Shown here piece after piece: positions 31,876 through 40,760 of a DNA stretch of 64,000 nt. Below the pieces are notes generated by a model that saw only the letters and a list, made by a program, of their open reading frames with translations, did no database searches and was not told where the DNA came from. The number at the start of each line of letters is the position of its first letter. The first letter of the stretch is position 1. This DNA comes from Holophagaceae bacterium (lineage in GTDB: Bacteria; Acidobacteriota; Holophagae; Holophagales; Holophagaceae). Location of the stretch: positions 62,001-126,000 of the forward strand of contig JADJVL010000005.1 of assembly GCA_016710635.1 (NCBI GenBank), read 5' to 3'. The position numbers and the translations under genes are program-made.

Positions 31876-32888
31876 GACCGGCGGCTCCGTGCCGGGCCCG
31901 GCGTCGTGGCCGCTGAACCCGGCTCCGTGCCCCGGGGGCGGAAGGTCCAGGCCAGGATGCGGCTCTGCTTCTGGCCCTGGGCCATGGGAATCACGCGGAT
32001 CTCGGTGGCGCCGGCCTGCCTGAGGGCGCGGCGGAGGGGCGGCAGGTTGGCGGATTTCGAGACCAGGCTCGTGAACCAGCCGATGGCCTCGGGGATCCGG
32101 GCGCTTTCGGCGATCATGCGGCCCAGGAAGCCCGCTTCGCCGCCGGGACACCAGAGCTCCCCGCCTTGGCCGCCGAAATTCAGGACCGGGGCCTGGGCTC
32201 GTGCTCCCTTGAGGTTCCGCCACTTCCGCTGGCTGCCCGCCCGGGCCTCCGCCGCCGACCCGTGGAAGGGGGGATTGCATAGGGAGAGGTCGAAGGTTTC
32301 CCCAGGCCTGACCACGCCTTCGAAGATGCGGTCGGCCCGGGCCTGGAGCCTGAGTTCGACGGCCCCGGCCAGACGCGGATCGCCGCCCAGGTTGCGGCGG
32401 GCGGCCTCCAGGGCCCGGGGGTCCGTGTCCGACCCGACGAAGGTCCAACCGTATTCCCGATGTCCGAGAAGGGGATACACCACATTGGCCCCCACGCCGA
32501 TGTCCAGGACCCGGATTCCGGAACCCCGAGGGATCTGGCCGCGCTGCGCCTCCGCAAGGAGATCCGCGAGGTGGTGCAGATAGTCGGCCCGGCCGGGCAC
32601 CGGGGGACAGAGGTAGCCCGGTGGTATCGCCCAGCCCGGCACGCCGTAGTCGACTTCCAGGAGGGCCCGGTTGAGGGCCCTCACCGCCTCGGGGTCGGCG
32701 AAGTCGATGGTGGCGCCCCCGGACGGGTTCACTTTCAGGAAACCGCCGAGCCAGGGGCAGGCTTTGACGAGCGCGGGAAAGTCGTAGCCCAGGCGATGCC
32801 GGTTCCGGGGGTGGAGTCCGGGCTTGCCCTCTGGCGCGGGTGCCGTTCCTCGCGCCGGAGGCGTGCCGAGCCCTGGCCGTTGTCGCAT
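31872..32888 (-). CDS. rlmF: 23S rRNA adenine-N6 methyltransferase RlmF
   Basis: The 338-residue protein contains LHPRNRHRLGYDFPALVK, IDFADPEAVRALNRALLE, PPGYLCPPVPGRADYLHHLA, the SAM-binding RVLDIGVGANVVYPLLG and the catalytic NPPF in LCNPPFHGS. These are the order and motifs of RlmF (YbiN), which methylates A1618 of 23S rRNA. The N-terminal 25 residues are Pro-rich. It converges on the Kir channel gene. Confidence 0.93.
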   Translation of the reverse strand: MRQRPGLGTPPARGTAPAPEGKPGLHPRNRHRLGYDFPALVKACPWLGGFLKVNPSGGATIDFADPEAVRALNRALLEVDYGVPGWAIPPGYLCPPVPGRADYLHHLADLLAEAQRGQIPRGSGIRVLDIGVGANVVYPLLGHREYGWTFVGSDTDPRALEAARRNLGGDPRLAGAVELRLQARADRIFEGVVRPGETFDLSLCNPPFHGSAAEARAGSQRKWRNLKGARAQAPVLNFGGQGGELWCPGGEAGFLGRMIAESARIPEAIGWFTSLVSKSANLPPLRRALRQAGATEIRVIPMAQGQKQSRILAWTFRPRGTEPGSAATTPGPARSRRS

Positions 32889-32971
32889 GGTCCTCCGTCC
32901 GGTCTGTGGAAAGGACCAGAATAGCCCGGCGGGATTTGCCGATCCGGGGGCCTGGGGCCCATTCTGGAAGC

Positions 32972-33538
32972 ATGACCGTGCGCCTCCTCGCCATTTCCGG
33001 CAGCCTCCGCTCCACCTCCTCCAACACGGCCCTGCTGCGCGCCCTCGCCGCCCTGGCGCCGCCGGAGGTCTCCATCGAGCTCTTCGAAGGACTCGGCGAC
33101 CTGCCCTTCTTCGATCCGGGCCTGGACCTGGACCCCTTGGACTACCGGGCTCCGGAGCCGGTGCTGAAGCTGCGGGACCGCATCAAGGCCGCCGAGGGAC
33201 TCATCTTCTGCACTCCGGAGTACGCCTTCGGCATCCCCGGCGTCCTCAAGAACGCCCTGGACTGGGTGGTTTCCATGGGCGTCATCGAAGGCAAGCCCGT
33301 GGTGGCGCTCGCCGCCTCGCCTTCCAACACCGGTGGCGACAAGGCCCACCAGGGACTGCTGTGGGTGCTGACGGCCCTCAACGCGCAGATCCTGCAGGAG
33401 GCCTCCTTCCCCCTGCCCCGGATCCGCCAGCGGCTCAACGCCGCCGGCGAGATCGTCGATCCCGCCACGGACCGGGTGCTGCGGACGGCCCTGGAGGCGC
33501 TCATCGATGCCGTCGAGGCCCGGCGGGAGTCGCCTTGA
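32972..33538 (+). CDS. NADPH-dependent FMN reductase family protein
   Basis: The 188-residue flavodoxin-like protein starts LLAISGSLRSTSSNTALLR, the FMN phosphate loop, and has FCTPEYAFGIPGVLKNALDW, the conserved flavin-stacking and PEY region. It reduces FMN or quinones with NADPH; the physiological substrate is unknown. Its stop overlaps the next gene's TTG start (TTGA), giving a three-gene unit to 34226. Confidence 0.9.
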   Translation: MTVRLLAISGSLRSTSSNTALLRALAALAPPEVSIELFEGLGDLPFFDPGLDLDPLDYRAPEPVLKLRDRIKAAEGLIFCTPEYAFGIPGVLKNALDWVVSMGVIEGKPVVALAASPSNTGGDKAHQGLLWVLTALNAQILQEASFPLPRIRQRLNAAGEIVDPATDRVLRTALEALIDAVEARRESP

Positions 33539-34020
33539 TCCGGATCCTCGTCGATGCCGACGCCTGCCCGGTCAAGGAAGAGATCTACCGCGTCGCCGGC
33601 CGCTACGGGCTGAAGGTCCTCGTGGTGGCCAACAGCCGCATGGGCGTGCCGCGGCATCCCCTCGTGGAACTCAAGGTGGTGAGCGGCCGCTTCGACGCCG
33701 CCGACGACTGGATCGTCGAAGAGGCGACCCCCGCCGACATCACGGTCACTTCGGACATCCCCCTGGCGGCCCGGGTCCTGGCCAAAGGGGCCCGGGCCCT
33801 GGATCCCAAGGGGCGGGTCTTCTCCCCCGACTCCATCGGGGACGCCCTGGCCTCACGGGAGATCAGCGCCTTCCTGCGGGACATGGGAGAGTCCGGGGGT
33901 GGCCCGGCGCCCTTCAGCCCGAGGGACCGCTCCCGGTTCCTCCAGTCCCTCGACACCGCCATCCAGTCCCTGCTGAAGGCCCAGCGAGCCCAGAGGCCCA
34001 TCGATCCGGAGCCCGCATGA
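33535..34020 (+). CDS. YaiI/YqxD family protein (DUF188)
   Basis: The 161-residue protein starts IRILVDADACPVKEEIYRVA and has VVSGRFDAADDWIVEEATPAD, ITVTSDIPLAARVLAKGARA and a late FSPRDRSRFLQSLD, all diagnostic of the family. The fold is PIN-like with clustered Asp residues, so a nuclease role is suspected but unproven. The only start in frame near the family N-terminus is TTG 33535. Confidence 0.9.
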   Translation: MIRILVDADACPVKEEIYRVAGRYGLKVLVVANSRMGVPRHPLVELKVVSGRFDAADDWIVEEATPADITVTSDIPLAARVLAKGARALDPKGRVFSPDSIGDALASREISAFLRDMGESGGGPAPFSPRDRSRFLQSLDTAIQSLLKAQRAQRPIDPEPA

Positions 34021-34226
34021 CCCTGCCCATTTCCGCCGTCCGCCTCGCCCTCCTCCAGCTCATCGCCAAGCACCCCGGCGTGCCGAAGGAAAAGCTGCTC
34101 GTCATCAAGGGGATCAGCGAGGCGGATCTCGCCTACCTGACCTCCCTCGATCTGATCCAGGAGCGGGAGGCTGGGCGCTTCCGGTCCACCCATCTCGGCG
34201 ACACGGTGGTGAAGCGGGGCCTCTAG
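34017..34226 (+). CDS. Small winged-helix-like protein, unknown
   Basis: The 69-residue frame overlaps the previous stop (ATGA). Its sequence, with LALLQLIAKHPGVPKEKLLV and LAYLTSLDLIQEREAGRFR, has the helix-turn-helix plus wing rhythm of small DNA-binding proteins. Translational coupling and high third-position G/C support a real gene. A terminator follows eight bases after the stop. Confidence 0.6.
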   Translation: MTLPISAVRLALLQLIAKHPGVPKEKLLVIKGISEADLAYLTSLDLIQEREAGRFRSTHLGDTVVKRGL

Positions 34227-34233
34227 ACGCCTG

Positions 34234-34258
34234 GGCCGCCCGCGCCGGGGCGGCCTTT
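34234..34258 (+). terminator. Rho-independent terminator
   Basis: GGCCGCCC/GGGCGGCC, 8-bp stem, six-base loop, then TTTCC. It closes the unit 32972-34226. Confidence 0.7.
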
Positions 34259-34345
34259 CCGGGCCCATGGACGGCGGAGTGCTAACCTCAGGTCTGCACC
34301 ACAGGGCGCGCTGCGACGCGATGCAGCGAACGGGAAGGACTTTTG

Positions 34346-36628
34346 ATGGACTCCGGGCCGCCTGACCGCATCGCCTTCCTGGGCGGATATCTGCCACGGC
34401 TCTGCGGCATCGCCACCTTCACCCACGACCTCTGCGAGGCGGTGGCCGAAGCCTCTCCGGCCTCCCAGTGCTACGCGGGGGCGGTGAACGACCGGGTCGA
34501 GGGTTACGACTACCCATCCCGGGTCCGCTTCGAGATCGCCGAGAAGGACTTGGACTCCTACCGGCGGGGGGCGGACTTCCTGAACTTCAACAACGCGGGC
34601 GTGCTCTGCGTGCAGCACGAGTTCGGGATCTATGGCGGGCCGGCGGGAAGCCACCTGCTGGCCCTCCTCAAGGAAGTCCGGATGCCGGTGGTCACGACCC
34701 TGCACACGGTCCTGCGCCAGCCGAACGCCGAGCAGGCCAAGGTGATGGAAGAGCTGGTGCGGCGCAGTGACCGGCTGATCGTGATGGCGCAGAAGGGCGC
34801 GGAGATCCTGCGGGACACCTATAGCATCCCGGATGCCAAGGTGGACGTGATCCCCCACGGCATCCCCGACATGCCCTTCGTTGACTCCAGCCACTACAAG
34901 GCCCAGTTCGGCGTGGAGGGCCGCCGGGTGCTGCTCACCTTCGGCCTGCTGGGACCCGGCAAGGGCATCGAGTTCGTCATCGAGGCGCTCCCGGAGATCG
35001 TGAAGCGGCATCCCAACGTGGTCTATCTGGTGCTGGGGGCGACCCATCCCCACCTGGTCGCCCGGGAAGGCGAAAGCTATCGGCTGGGCCTGGAGCGGCT
35101 GGCGGAGGACCGCGGGGTCAAGGACCACGTGATCTTCTACAACCGCTTCGTCACCATCGAGGACCTCAAGGAGTTCATCGGGGCCACGGACATCTACCTC
35201 ACGCCCTACCTGAACGAGGCCCAGATCACCTCGGGCACCCTTGCCCACGTCTTCGGCGCCGGCAAGGCCGTGGTCTCCACGCCCTACTGGCACGCCCAGG
35301 AACTGCTCGCCGACGGGCGCGGCATCCTGGTGCCCTTCCGGGATCCAGAGGCCATCACCGAAGGCGTCTGCGCCTTCCTGGACGATCCGGAACGCCTGCG
35401 GCGGACCCGGGAGCAGGCCTACCGGCTCGGTCGCGAGATGATCTGGCCCGCGGTCGCGGGCCGCTTCCTCGACTCCTTCCGGCAGGCCCGGAGCGAGCGC
35501 CGGGCCGTTCCCCGGTCCGCCTTCGCCGGCTGGACGCTGGCGAGCCGTCCCTACGACCTGCCGCCCCTCCGGCTGGACCACGTGCTGCGCCTGAGCGACG
35601 ACACCGGCATCATCCAGCACGCCACCTTCAACGTGCCGAACTTCCACGAAGGCTACTGCACCGACGACAACGCCCGGGCCTTCATCCTGTGCAACCTCCT
35701 GGACGAGCTGGGCGGGCGGCCCCCTTCGGAGAACCTGGACCGGCTGGCCACGATCTACCTCGCCTTCCTCTACGCCGCCATGAACGGGAAGACCGGCCGG
35801 TTCCGCAATTTCATGAGCCACGGCCGCCAGTGGCTGGAGGATTCGGGCAGCGAGGACAGCCATGCCCGGGCCCTCTGGGCCACGGGCACCGGCACGGGCC
35901 GCTCGCGCAACGACGGCCACCGGAAGCTCTGCACCCAGATCTTCGAGCGGAAGGTGGGCGTGGTGGCCTCCTTCTCCTCCCCCCGGGCCTGGGCCTTTAC
36001 CCTCCTCGGGATCCATGAATTCCTGCACCGCTTCCCCGGCCACGCCCACGCGCTGTCCGTCCGGGAGGACCTGACGCTGAAGCTCATCGCCCTCTGGCGT
36101 TCCTGTGCCAGCGATGACTGGCCCTGGTTCGAGTCGAGCGCCACCTACGAGAACCCGCGCCTCTGCCAGGCGCTCCTGTTGAGCGGCCGGTGGATGCCCC
36201 ACCCGGAGGCCCTGGACATCGGCCTCAAGTCCCTGGCCTGGCTGGCTTCCGTGCAGAAGACCCGGGCGGGGCATTTCCGGCCCATCGGCAGCAACGGTTT
36301 CTATGAACGGAATGGCTCCCGCGCCGACTTCGACCAGCAGCCCGTGGAAGCCCAGGCCATGGTCTCGGCCTGCCTCGAAGCCTTCCGGGCCACCCAGGAC
36401 GAGTCCTGGTCCCGGGAGGCGAAGCGGGCCTTCGAGTGGTTCCTCGGCCGGAACGACCTGAGCCTGCCCCTCTACGATTCCGGCAGCGGCGGGTGCGCCG
36501 ATGGGCTGCACCAGGACCGCATCAACGAGAACCAGGGGGCCGAATCGACCCTCGCCTTCCACCTGGCCCTGGCGGAGATGAACCAGGCCGAATTCCTGGC
36601 CGCGACCCCTTCCCCCAAGGACCCATGA
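34346..36628 (+). CDS. GT4 glycosyltransferase with C-terminal helical domain
   Basis: The 760-residue protein has two parts. Residues 1-375 are a GT-B glycosyltransferase of family 4: GGYLPRLCGIATFTHDL, LTFGLLGPGKGIEFVIEALP, and LTPYLNEAQITSGTLAHVFG with the donor-binding Glu. Residues about 400-750 form an alpha/alpha-barrel-like region (NVPNFHEGYCTDDNARAFIL, FERKVGVVASFSSPRAWAFT) resembling glycoside-acting helical domains. The next gene is a GH130 phosphorylase whose start overlaps this stop. The pair probably makes and turns over a mannose-containing glycan. GGAAGG precedes ATG 34346. Confidence 0.85.
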   Translation: MDSGPPDRIAFLGGYLPRLCGIATFTHDLCEAVAEASPASQCYAGAVNDRVEGYDYPSRVRFEIAEKDLDSYRRGADFLNFNNAGVLCVQHEFGIYGGPAGSHLLALLKEVRMPVVTTLHTVLRQPNAEQAKVMEELVRRSDRLIVMAQKGAEILRDTYSIPDAKVDVIPHGIPDMPFVDSSHYKAQFGVEGRRVLLTFGLLGPGKGIEFVIEALPEIVKRHPNVVYLVLGATHPHLVAREGESYRLGLERLAEDRGVKDHVIFYNRFVTIEDLKEFIGATDIYLTPYLNEAQITSGTLAHVFGAGKAVVSTPYWHAQELLADGRGILVPFRDPEAITEGVCAFLDDPERLRRTREQAYRLGREMIWPAVAGRFLDSFRQARSERRAVPRSAFAGWTLASRPYDLPPLRLDHVLRLSDDTGIIQHATFNVPNFHEGYCTDDNARAFILCNLLDELGGRPPSENLDRLATIYLAFLYAAMNGKTGRFRNFMSHGRQWLEDSGSEDSHARALWATGTGTGRSRNDGHRKLCTQIFERKVGVVASFSSPRAWAFTLLGIHEFLHRFPGHAHALSVREDLTLKLIALWRSCASDDWPWFESSATYENPRLCQALLLSGRWMPHPEALDIGLKSLAWLASVQKTRAGHFRPIGSNGFYERNGSRADFDQQPVEAQAMVSACLEAFRATQDESWSREAKRAFEWFLGRNDLSLPLYDSGSGGCADGLHQDRINENQGAESTLAFHLALAEMNQAEFLAATPSPKDP

Positions 36629-38082
36629 GCCCCATCACCATCCGCCGCCACGATACGACCCTCGTCCCCGAAAGCGGCCGGGTCATCATCCGTCCCTTCA
36701 TCCCGTCCAGCGTCCACCGGATCACCACCATCATCGGCCGTGCCCTGGCCCTGAGCGAAGAGGATGCCGTCCGCGACCTCGATCTGGTGCTCAAGGAATT
36801 CGACGCCCGGCACCTCGACATGCACGCGCCCCTCCTCGCGAACTACGAGCGGGTGGTGCCCCACATCTTCACCCAGCGGCCCCTCTCCCCGGCCCGGAAG
36901 CTCCTCATCGGCGCGCTCTTTTCCGGGGAATACGCGCTGGAGGCCGCGGCCCTCTTCAATCCCTCCATCGTCCCCCATCCGGTCCAGGACGGTATCCCCG
37001 AAGGCGGCCTGCGCTTCCTGATGAGCCTGCGCGCCACGGGCGAAGGCCACATCTCCTCCATCGAGTTCCGGACCGGCCAGATCTCGCCTTCCGGCGTCGT
37101 GCAGCTGGACCCCGTCTCGCGGTTCGTCACCGTGCCGGAGATCGATCCCGACCCCAGCTACAAGAAGCTGCCCTTCCTCCTCAAGCTGCACGAGATGGGC
37201 TTCGACAACGCCCACACCCACGCGGTGATGGCGCCTCTGGGGGACAGCTTTTCCCGGAGCGACCTGAACCGCAGCGTGATCCACGTCCGCCGGGAGACGA
37301 TGCCGGTCACCCAGGACCTGAAGAGCACGCTGAATTCCATCCAGTGGCTCGCCGATTCCAACTACGAGATGAACTTCTCCCCCAAGCTGGCCATGAGCGA
37401 GCGGATCATCTTTCCGGTCTCCTCGAACGAGAGCAACGGCATCGAGGACGCGCGCTTCGTCCGTTTCGTCGAGAACGACGGCACGGTGATGTACTACGCC
37501 ACCTACACGGCCTACAACGGACACGCCATCCTGCCCCAGCTCATCGAGACCCAGGACTTTCTGCACTTCCGCGTCCTCACGCTGACCGGCACCGCGGTGC
37601 AGAACAAGGGGATGGCCCTCTTCCCCCGGCGCATCGACGGGAACTACGCGATGCTCTCCCGCCAGGACGACGAGAACCTCTTCATCATGTTCTCGGAGAA
37701 CCCCCACTACTGGAGCGATTCCAAGGTGCTCCTGCGGCCCCTCGAGCTCTGGGAATCCGTGAAGATCGGCAACTGCGGCTCACCCATCGAGACGGAAGCC
37801 GGCTGGCTGGTCATCACCCATGGCGTCGGCCCCATGCGCAAGTACTGCATCGGCGCGGCCCTGCTGGACCTGAACGATCCGACCAGGGTCATCGGCCGGC
37901 TGCGGGAACCCCTGGTGGCGCCGGAAGGGACCGGCCGGGAAGGCTATGTTCCCAACGTGGTCTACAGCTGCGGTTCCATCGTCCACGGCCGGGATCTCAT
38001 CCTGCCCTTCGCCATGAGCGACCGGGCCACCGCCATCGCCAGCGTTCCCCTCGATGAGCTCCTGGCGGCCCTGAAGGCCTGA
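36625..38082 (+). CDS. GH130 family beta-mannoside phosphorylase
   Basis: The 485-residue protein is a five-bladed beta-propeller of family GH130. GIEDARFVRFVENDGTVMYY contains the conserved catalytic Asp region; NKGMALFPRRIDGNYAMLSR, KIGNCGSPIETEAGWLVITH and FAMSDRATAIASVPLDELL follow in order. GH130 enzymes split beta-mannosidic bonds with phosphate, giving mannose 1-phosphate. The N-terminal 130 residues are an extra helical region seen in a subgroup that acts on beta-1,2-mannan. Translational overlap with the GT4 gene supports joint action; the exact linkage is inference. Confidence 0.88.
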   Translation: MSPITIRRHDTTLVPESGRVIIRPFIPSSVHRITTIIGRALALSEEDAVRDLDLVLKEFDARHLDMHAPLLANYERVVPHIFTQRPLSPARKLLIGALFSGEYALEAAALFNPSIVPHPVQDGIPEGGLRFLMSLRATGEGHISSIEFRTGQISPSGVVQLDPVSRFVTVPEIDPDPSYKKLPFLLKLHEMGFDNAHTHAVMAPLGDSFSRSDLNRSVIHVRRETMPVTQDLKSTLNSIQWLADSNYEMNFSPKLAMSERIIFPVSSNESNGIEDARFVRFVENDGTVMYYATYTAYNGHAILPQLIETQDFLHFRVLTLTGTAVQNKGMALFPRRIDGNYAMLSRQDDENLFIMFSENPHYWSDSKVLLRPLELWESVKIGNCGSPIETEAGWLVITHGVGPMRKYCIGAALLDLNDPTRVIGRLREPLVAPEGTGREGYVPNVVYSCGSIVHGRDLILPFAMSDRATAIASVPLDELLAALKA

Positions 38083-38110
38083 GGGCTTTCCGCCGGGCAG
38101 GCCGGAGGGA

Positions 38111-39145
38111 TCAGAGGGTCCGGCCCGCGCTCCTTCCGGCGCAGCGCAGGTCTTCGCAGGCCCGCTTCACGCGCTCGGCCATGCTGCTTTCGGCCTTCTT
38201 CAGGTAGGGCCGCGGATCGTAGGCCTTCTTGTCGCCCACGTCCCCATCCACCTTCAGGACGCCGGCGTAGTTCCGGAACATGTGGTCCGCGATGGCCCTT
38301 GTGAAGGCGTACTGGGTGTCCGTGTCGATGTTCATCTTGAGGACGCCATAGTCCAGGGTCTCGTGGATCTCCGCGAGGCTGGAGCCCGAGCCGCCGTGGA
38401 AGACCAGCATGGCCGAGGCCCCTGGGAAGGCCGCCGCGATGGCCGCCTGCCCTTCCCGCAGGATGGACGGCTTGAGCTGGACGTTGCCGGGCTTGTAGAC
38501 GCCGTGCACATTGCCGAAGGTCGCCGCCAGCATGTAGGCGCCCAGGGGCGCCAGGGCGCGGTGGATGGCCACCATGTCCCCGGGCGTGGTGTAGAGCTTG
38601 TCCTTGCCCACGCCGCTGGTGTCGTGGCCATCCTCCTCGCCGCCGACGATGCCCGTCTCCACTTCCAGGATGATCTCGCTGGCGGCGCAGCGCTGCAGGA
38701 GGCCGGAGGAGACGCGGATGTTCTCTTCCAGGGGCAGCTCGGAGCCGTCGAACATGTGGGCGTTGAAGAGGTTCGGGCGGCCCGCGGCCCGGCGCGCCTC
38801 GGTCTCCGCGATGAGGGGCAGCACGAAGCCTTCGAGGTGCTTGGGGTGGCAATGGTCCGTGTGGAGGGCCACGTTCACCTCGTACTCCGCCGCCATGAAC
38901 CGGGCGTAGTCCGCCATGGCGGTGGCGCCCTTGGCCATGGACTTCACGCCCTGCCCGGAGAAGAATTCGGCGCCGCCGGTGCTGACCTGGATGATGCCAT
39001 CGGCGTTGGCGGCCTTCAGGCCCAGCAGGACGGCGTTCACGGTCTCCGTGGAGGTCACGTTGAAGGCCGGATAGGCGAACTTCTCCTCCTTCGCGCGCTG
39101 GAGCATGGACCGGTACTGGGCGGCGTTCACCACGGGCATGGGCAT
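38111..39145 (-). CDS. fbaA: Fructose-bisphosphate aldolase class II
   Basis: The 344-residue zinc enzyme has AYPAFNVTSTETVNAVLLGL, VALHTDHCHPKHLEGFVLPL (metal His and catalytic Asp), EVETGIVGGEEDGHD, ATFGNVHGVYKPGNVQLKP, VFHGGSGSSLAEI and MNIDTDTQYAFTRAI. The VGGEEDG segment and length fit the FbaA (class IIA) group. It works in glycolysis and gluconeogenesis and duplicates the class I enzyme at 28213. It is convergent with the GH130 gene. Confidence 0.96.
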   Translation of the reverse strand: MPMPVVNAAQYRSMLQRAKEEKFAYPAFNVTSTETVNAVLLGLKAANADGIIQVSTGGAEFFSGQGVKSMAKGATAMADYARFMAAEYEVNVALHTDHCHPKHLEGFVLPLIAETEARRAAGRPNLFNAHMFDGSELPLEENIRVSSGLLQRCAASEIILEVETGIVGGEEDGHDTSGVGKDKLYTTPGDMVAIHRALAPLGAYMLAATFGNVHGVYKPGNVQLKPSILREGQAAIAAAFPGASAMLVFHGGSGSSLAEIHETLDYGVLKMNIDTDTQYAFTRAIADHMFRNYAGVLKVDGDVGDKKAYDPRPYLKKAESSMAERVKRACEDLRCAGRSAGRTL

Positions 39146-39216
39146 CCTCGACTGAAAGTCCGAGCTTATCAGCCCGGCGGACCGCAGCCGATGGACGCGC
39201 CCGGCCGGGCTGGCGT

Positions 39217-39222
39217 TACAGT
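39217..39222 (+). promoter_or_regulatory. -10 box placed for a leaderless ppx/gppA transcript
   Basis: TACAGT is exactly six bases before ATG 39229, with no ribosome site. TGGACG lies 19 bases further upstream as a weak -35 box. Confidence 0.4.
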
Positions 39223-39228
39223 GGCGGC

Positions 39229-40725
39229 ATGCGCATCGCGGCTGTGGACGTGGGTTCCAATTCCATCCACCTGGTGGTCGTGGAAAGCGATGCCATGGGC
39301 GGCCAGCGCGTCCTGGCGCGGGAGAAGGCCATGGTCCGGCTGGCCCGGGGCGGCGCGAAATCCGGTCGCATCGAGCCGGAAGCCTTCCAGGCCGGCCTGG
39401 AGGCCCTGGGTTCCATGGCCCGGACCATCCAGTCCCTGGAGTGCGCCACGGTGATGGCCTGCGGCACGGCGGCCCTCCGGGACGCGAGCAATGCCGAGGT
39501 CTTCGTGGAGGAGGCGGCGGCCCTGGGTCTCGAGATCCAGGTGATCTCCGGGGAGGAGGAGGCCCGGCTCATCCACCAGGCCGTGAGCCATGCGATCCCC
39601 TTCCCCATCACTCCGGTGGCCCTGGTGGACATCGGGGGCGGCAGCACGGAGATCACCTGGGTGCGGGGCGGCTCGGTGCTCGCGTCCGTCTCCCTGCCCT
39701 GGGGCCTGCAGCGCCTGGCGGACGCGGTGCCGACCTCCAACCCGCCCTCCGCCGACGACCTGAGGAAGCTGAAGAAGTTCATCGCCAAAGTGCTTCGGAA
39801 GGCGCGGAAGGGCCTGCCCACGGACCTGCCGTCCGCGCCGCTGGTGCTGGGCACGTCGGGAACCCTGGAAGACCTGGCCAAGGGCTCCGGGGGCAGCGGC
39901 GGCTTCACCCTGGCCCAGCTCGAGCTGTGCAAGCGCCGGCTCTGGCACGCGGACGCGAAGACCCGGGTCGAGAAGCTGGGGGTGGACCCGAAGCGCGCCG
40001 AAGTCCTCCACGTGGGCGCCACCTGGGCGTCGGCCCTCCTCAAGTGGCTGGGGGCGACGGAGGTCCGCTGCGTCCCCGTAGGGCTCCGGGAGGGGATGAT
40101 CTGGGAGGCCCTGAAGCACGGCGGCCTGGCGATCCCGCCCTTGTCGGACCGGCGCCGGGCCTCGGTGGAAGCCTTCGCGTCCCGCCTGGATCCCGATCCG
40201 GGCCACAGCTTCCACGTGCAGGGGCTCTGCGACCAGCTCTTCGACGGGCTCATGCCCTACTTCGAACTGGGCGACACGGAGCGGGAATGGCTGGCCTGTG
40301 CCGCCCGCCTCCACGACATCGGCTTCTCCGTGAGCGAGAAGGGGCACCACAAGCACGGCGCCTACCTCATCCGGAACGCCGCCCTGCAGGGCTTCTGGCC
40401 CGAGGAGATCGAGATCATGGCCCAGGTGGTGCGCCACCACCGGGGCAAGGCGCCGGACCCGGCGAAGCACGAGGCCTTCCGCCAGCTGGCCCCCTGGCAC
40501 CGGCACACCGTGGCCAAGCTCACCGCCATCCTCCGGGCGGCGGACGCCCTCGACCGCCGGCGCCGCCAGTCCGTGCAGCGGCTGCGGGTGGACGACGATG
40601 GCGAAAGCCTCTGCCTGGTGGTGGAAGGAAGCGGTGACCTGGAAGCCGAGGCGGACGCTTTCCACAGCAAGGGGCGTCTGCTCATGACCCTCCTGGACCG
40701 GCCCCTGGGCCTGGTCCTGGGCTGA
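39229..40725 (+). CDS. Ppx/GppA exopolyphosphatase/pppGpp phosphatase family protein
   Basis: The 498-residue protein starts with the actin-like ATPase fold AAVDVGSNSIHLVVVESDA, then MACGTAALRDASNAEVFVEE, EIQVISGEEEARLI and LVDIGGGSTEITWVRGG. A C-terminal HD-type domain follows (LACAARLHDIGFSVSEKGHH, AQVVRHHRGKAPDPAK). It removes phosphate from polyphosphate or pppGpp. Which substrate dominates cannot be told. It starts 83 bases from the divergent class II aldolase gene. Confidence 0.93.
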   Translation: MRIAAVDVGSNSIHLVVVESDAMGGQRVLAREKAMVRLARGGAKSGRIEPEAFQAGLEALGSMARTIQSLECATVMACGTAALRDASNAEVFVEEAAALGLEIQVISGEEEARLIHQAVSHAIPFPITPVALVDIGGGSTEITWVRGGSVLASVSLPWGLQRLADAVPTSNPPSADDLRKLKKFIAKVLRKARKGLPTDLPSAPLVLGTSGTLEDLAKGSGGSGGFTLAQLELCKRRLWHADAKTRVEKLGVDPKRAEVLHVGATWASALLKWLGATEVRCVPVGLREGMIWEALKHGGLAIPPLSDRRRASVEAFASRLDPDPGHSFHVQGLCDQLFDGLMPYFELGDTEREWLACAARLHDIGFSVSEKGHHKHGAYLIRNAALQGFWPEEIEIMAQVVRHHRGKAPDPAKHEAFRQLAPWHRHTVAKLTAILRAADALDRRRRQSVQRLRVDDDGESLCLVVEGSGDLEAEADAFHSKGRLLMTLLDRPLGLVLG

Positions 40726-40760
40726 GGGGATAGAATCCGGTACACCGGATCGGACATGCC

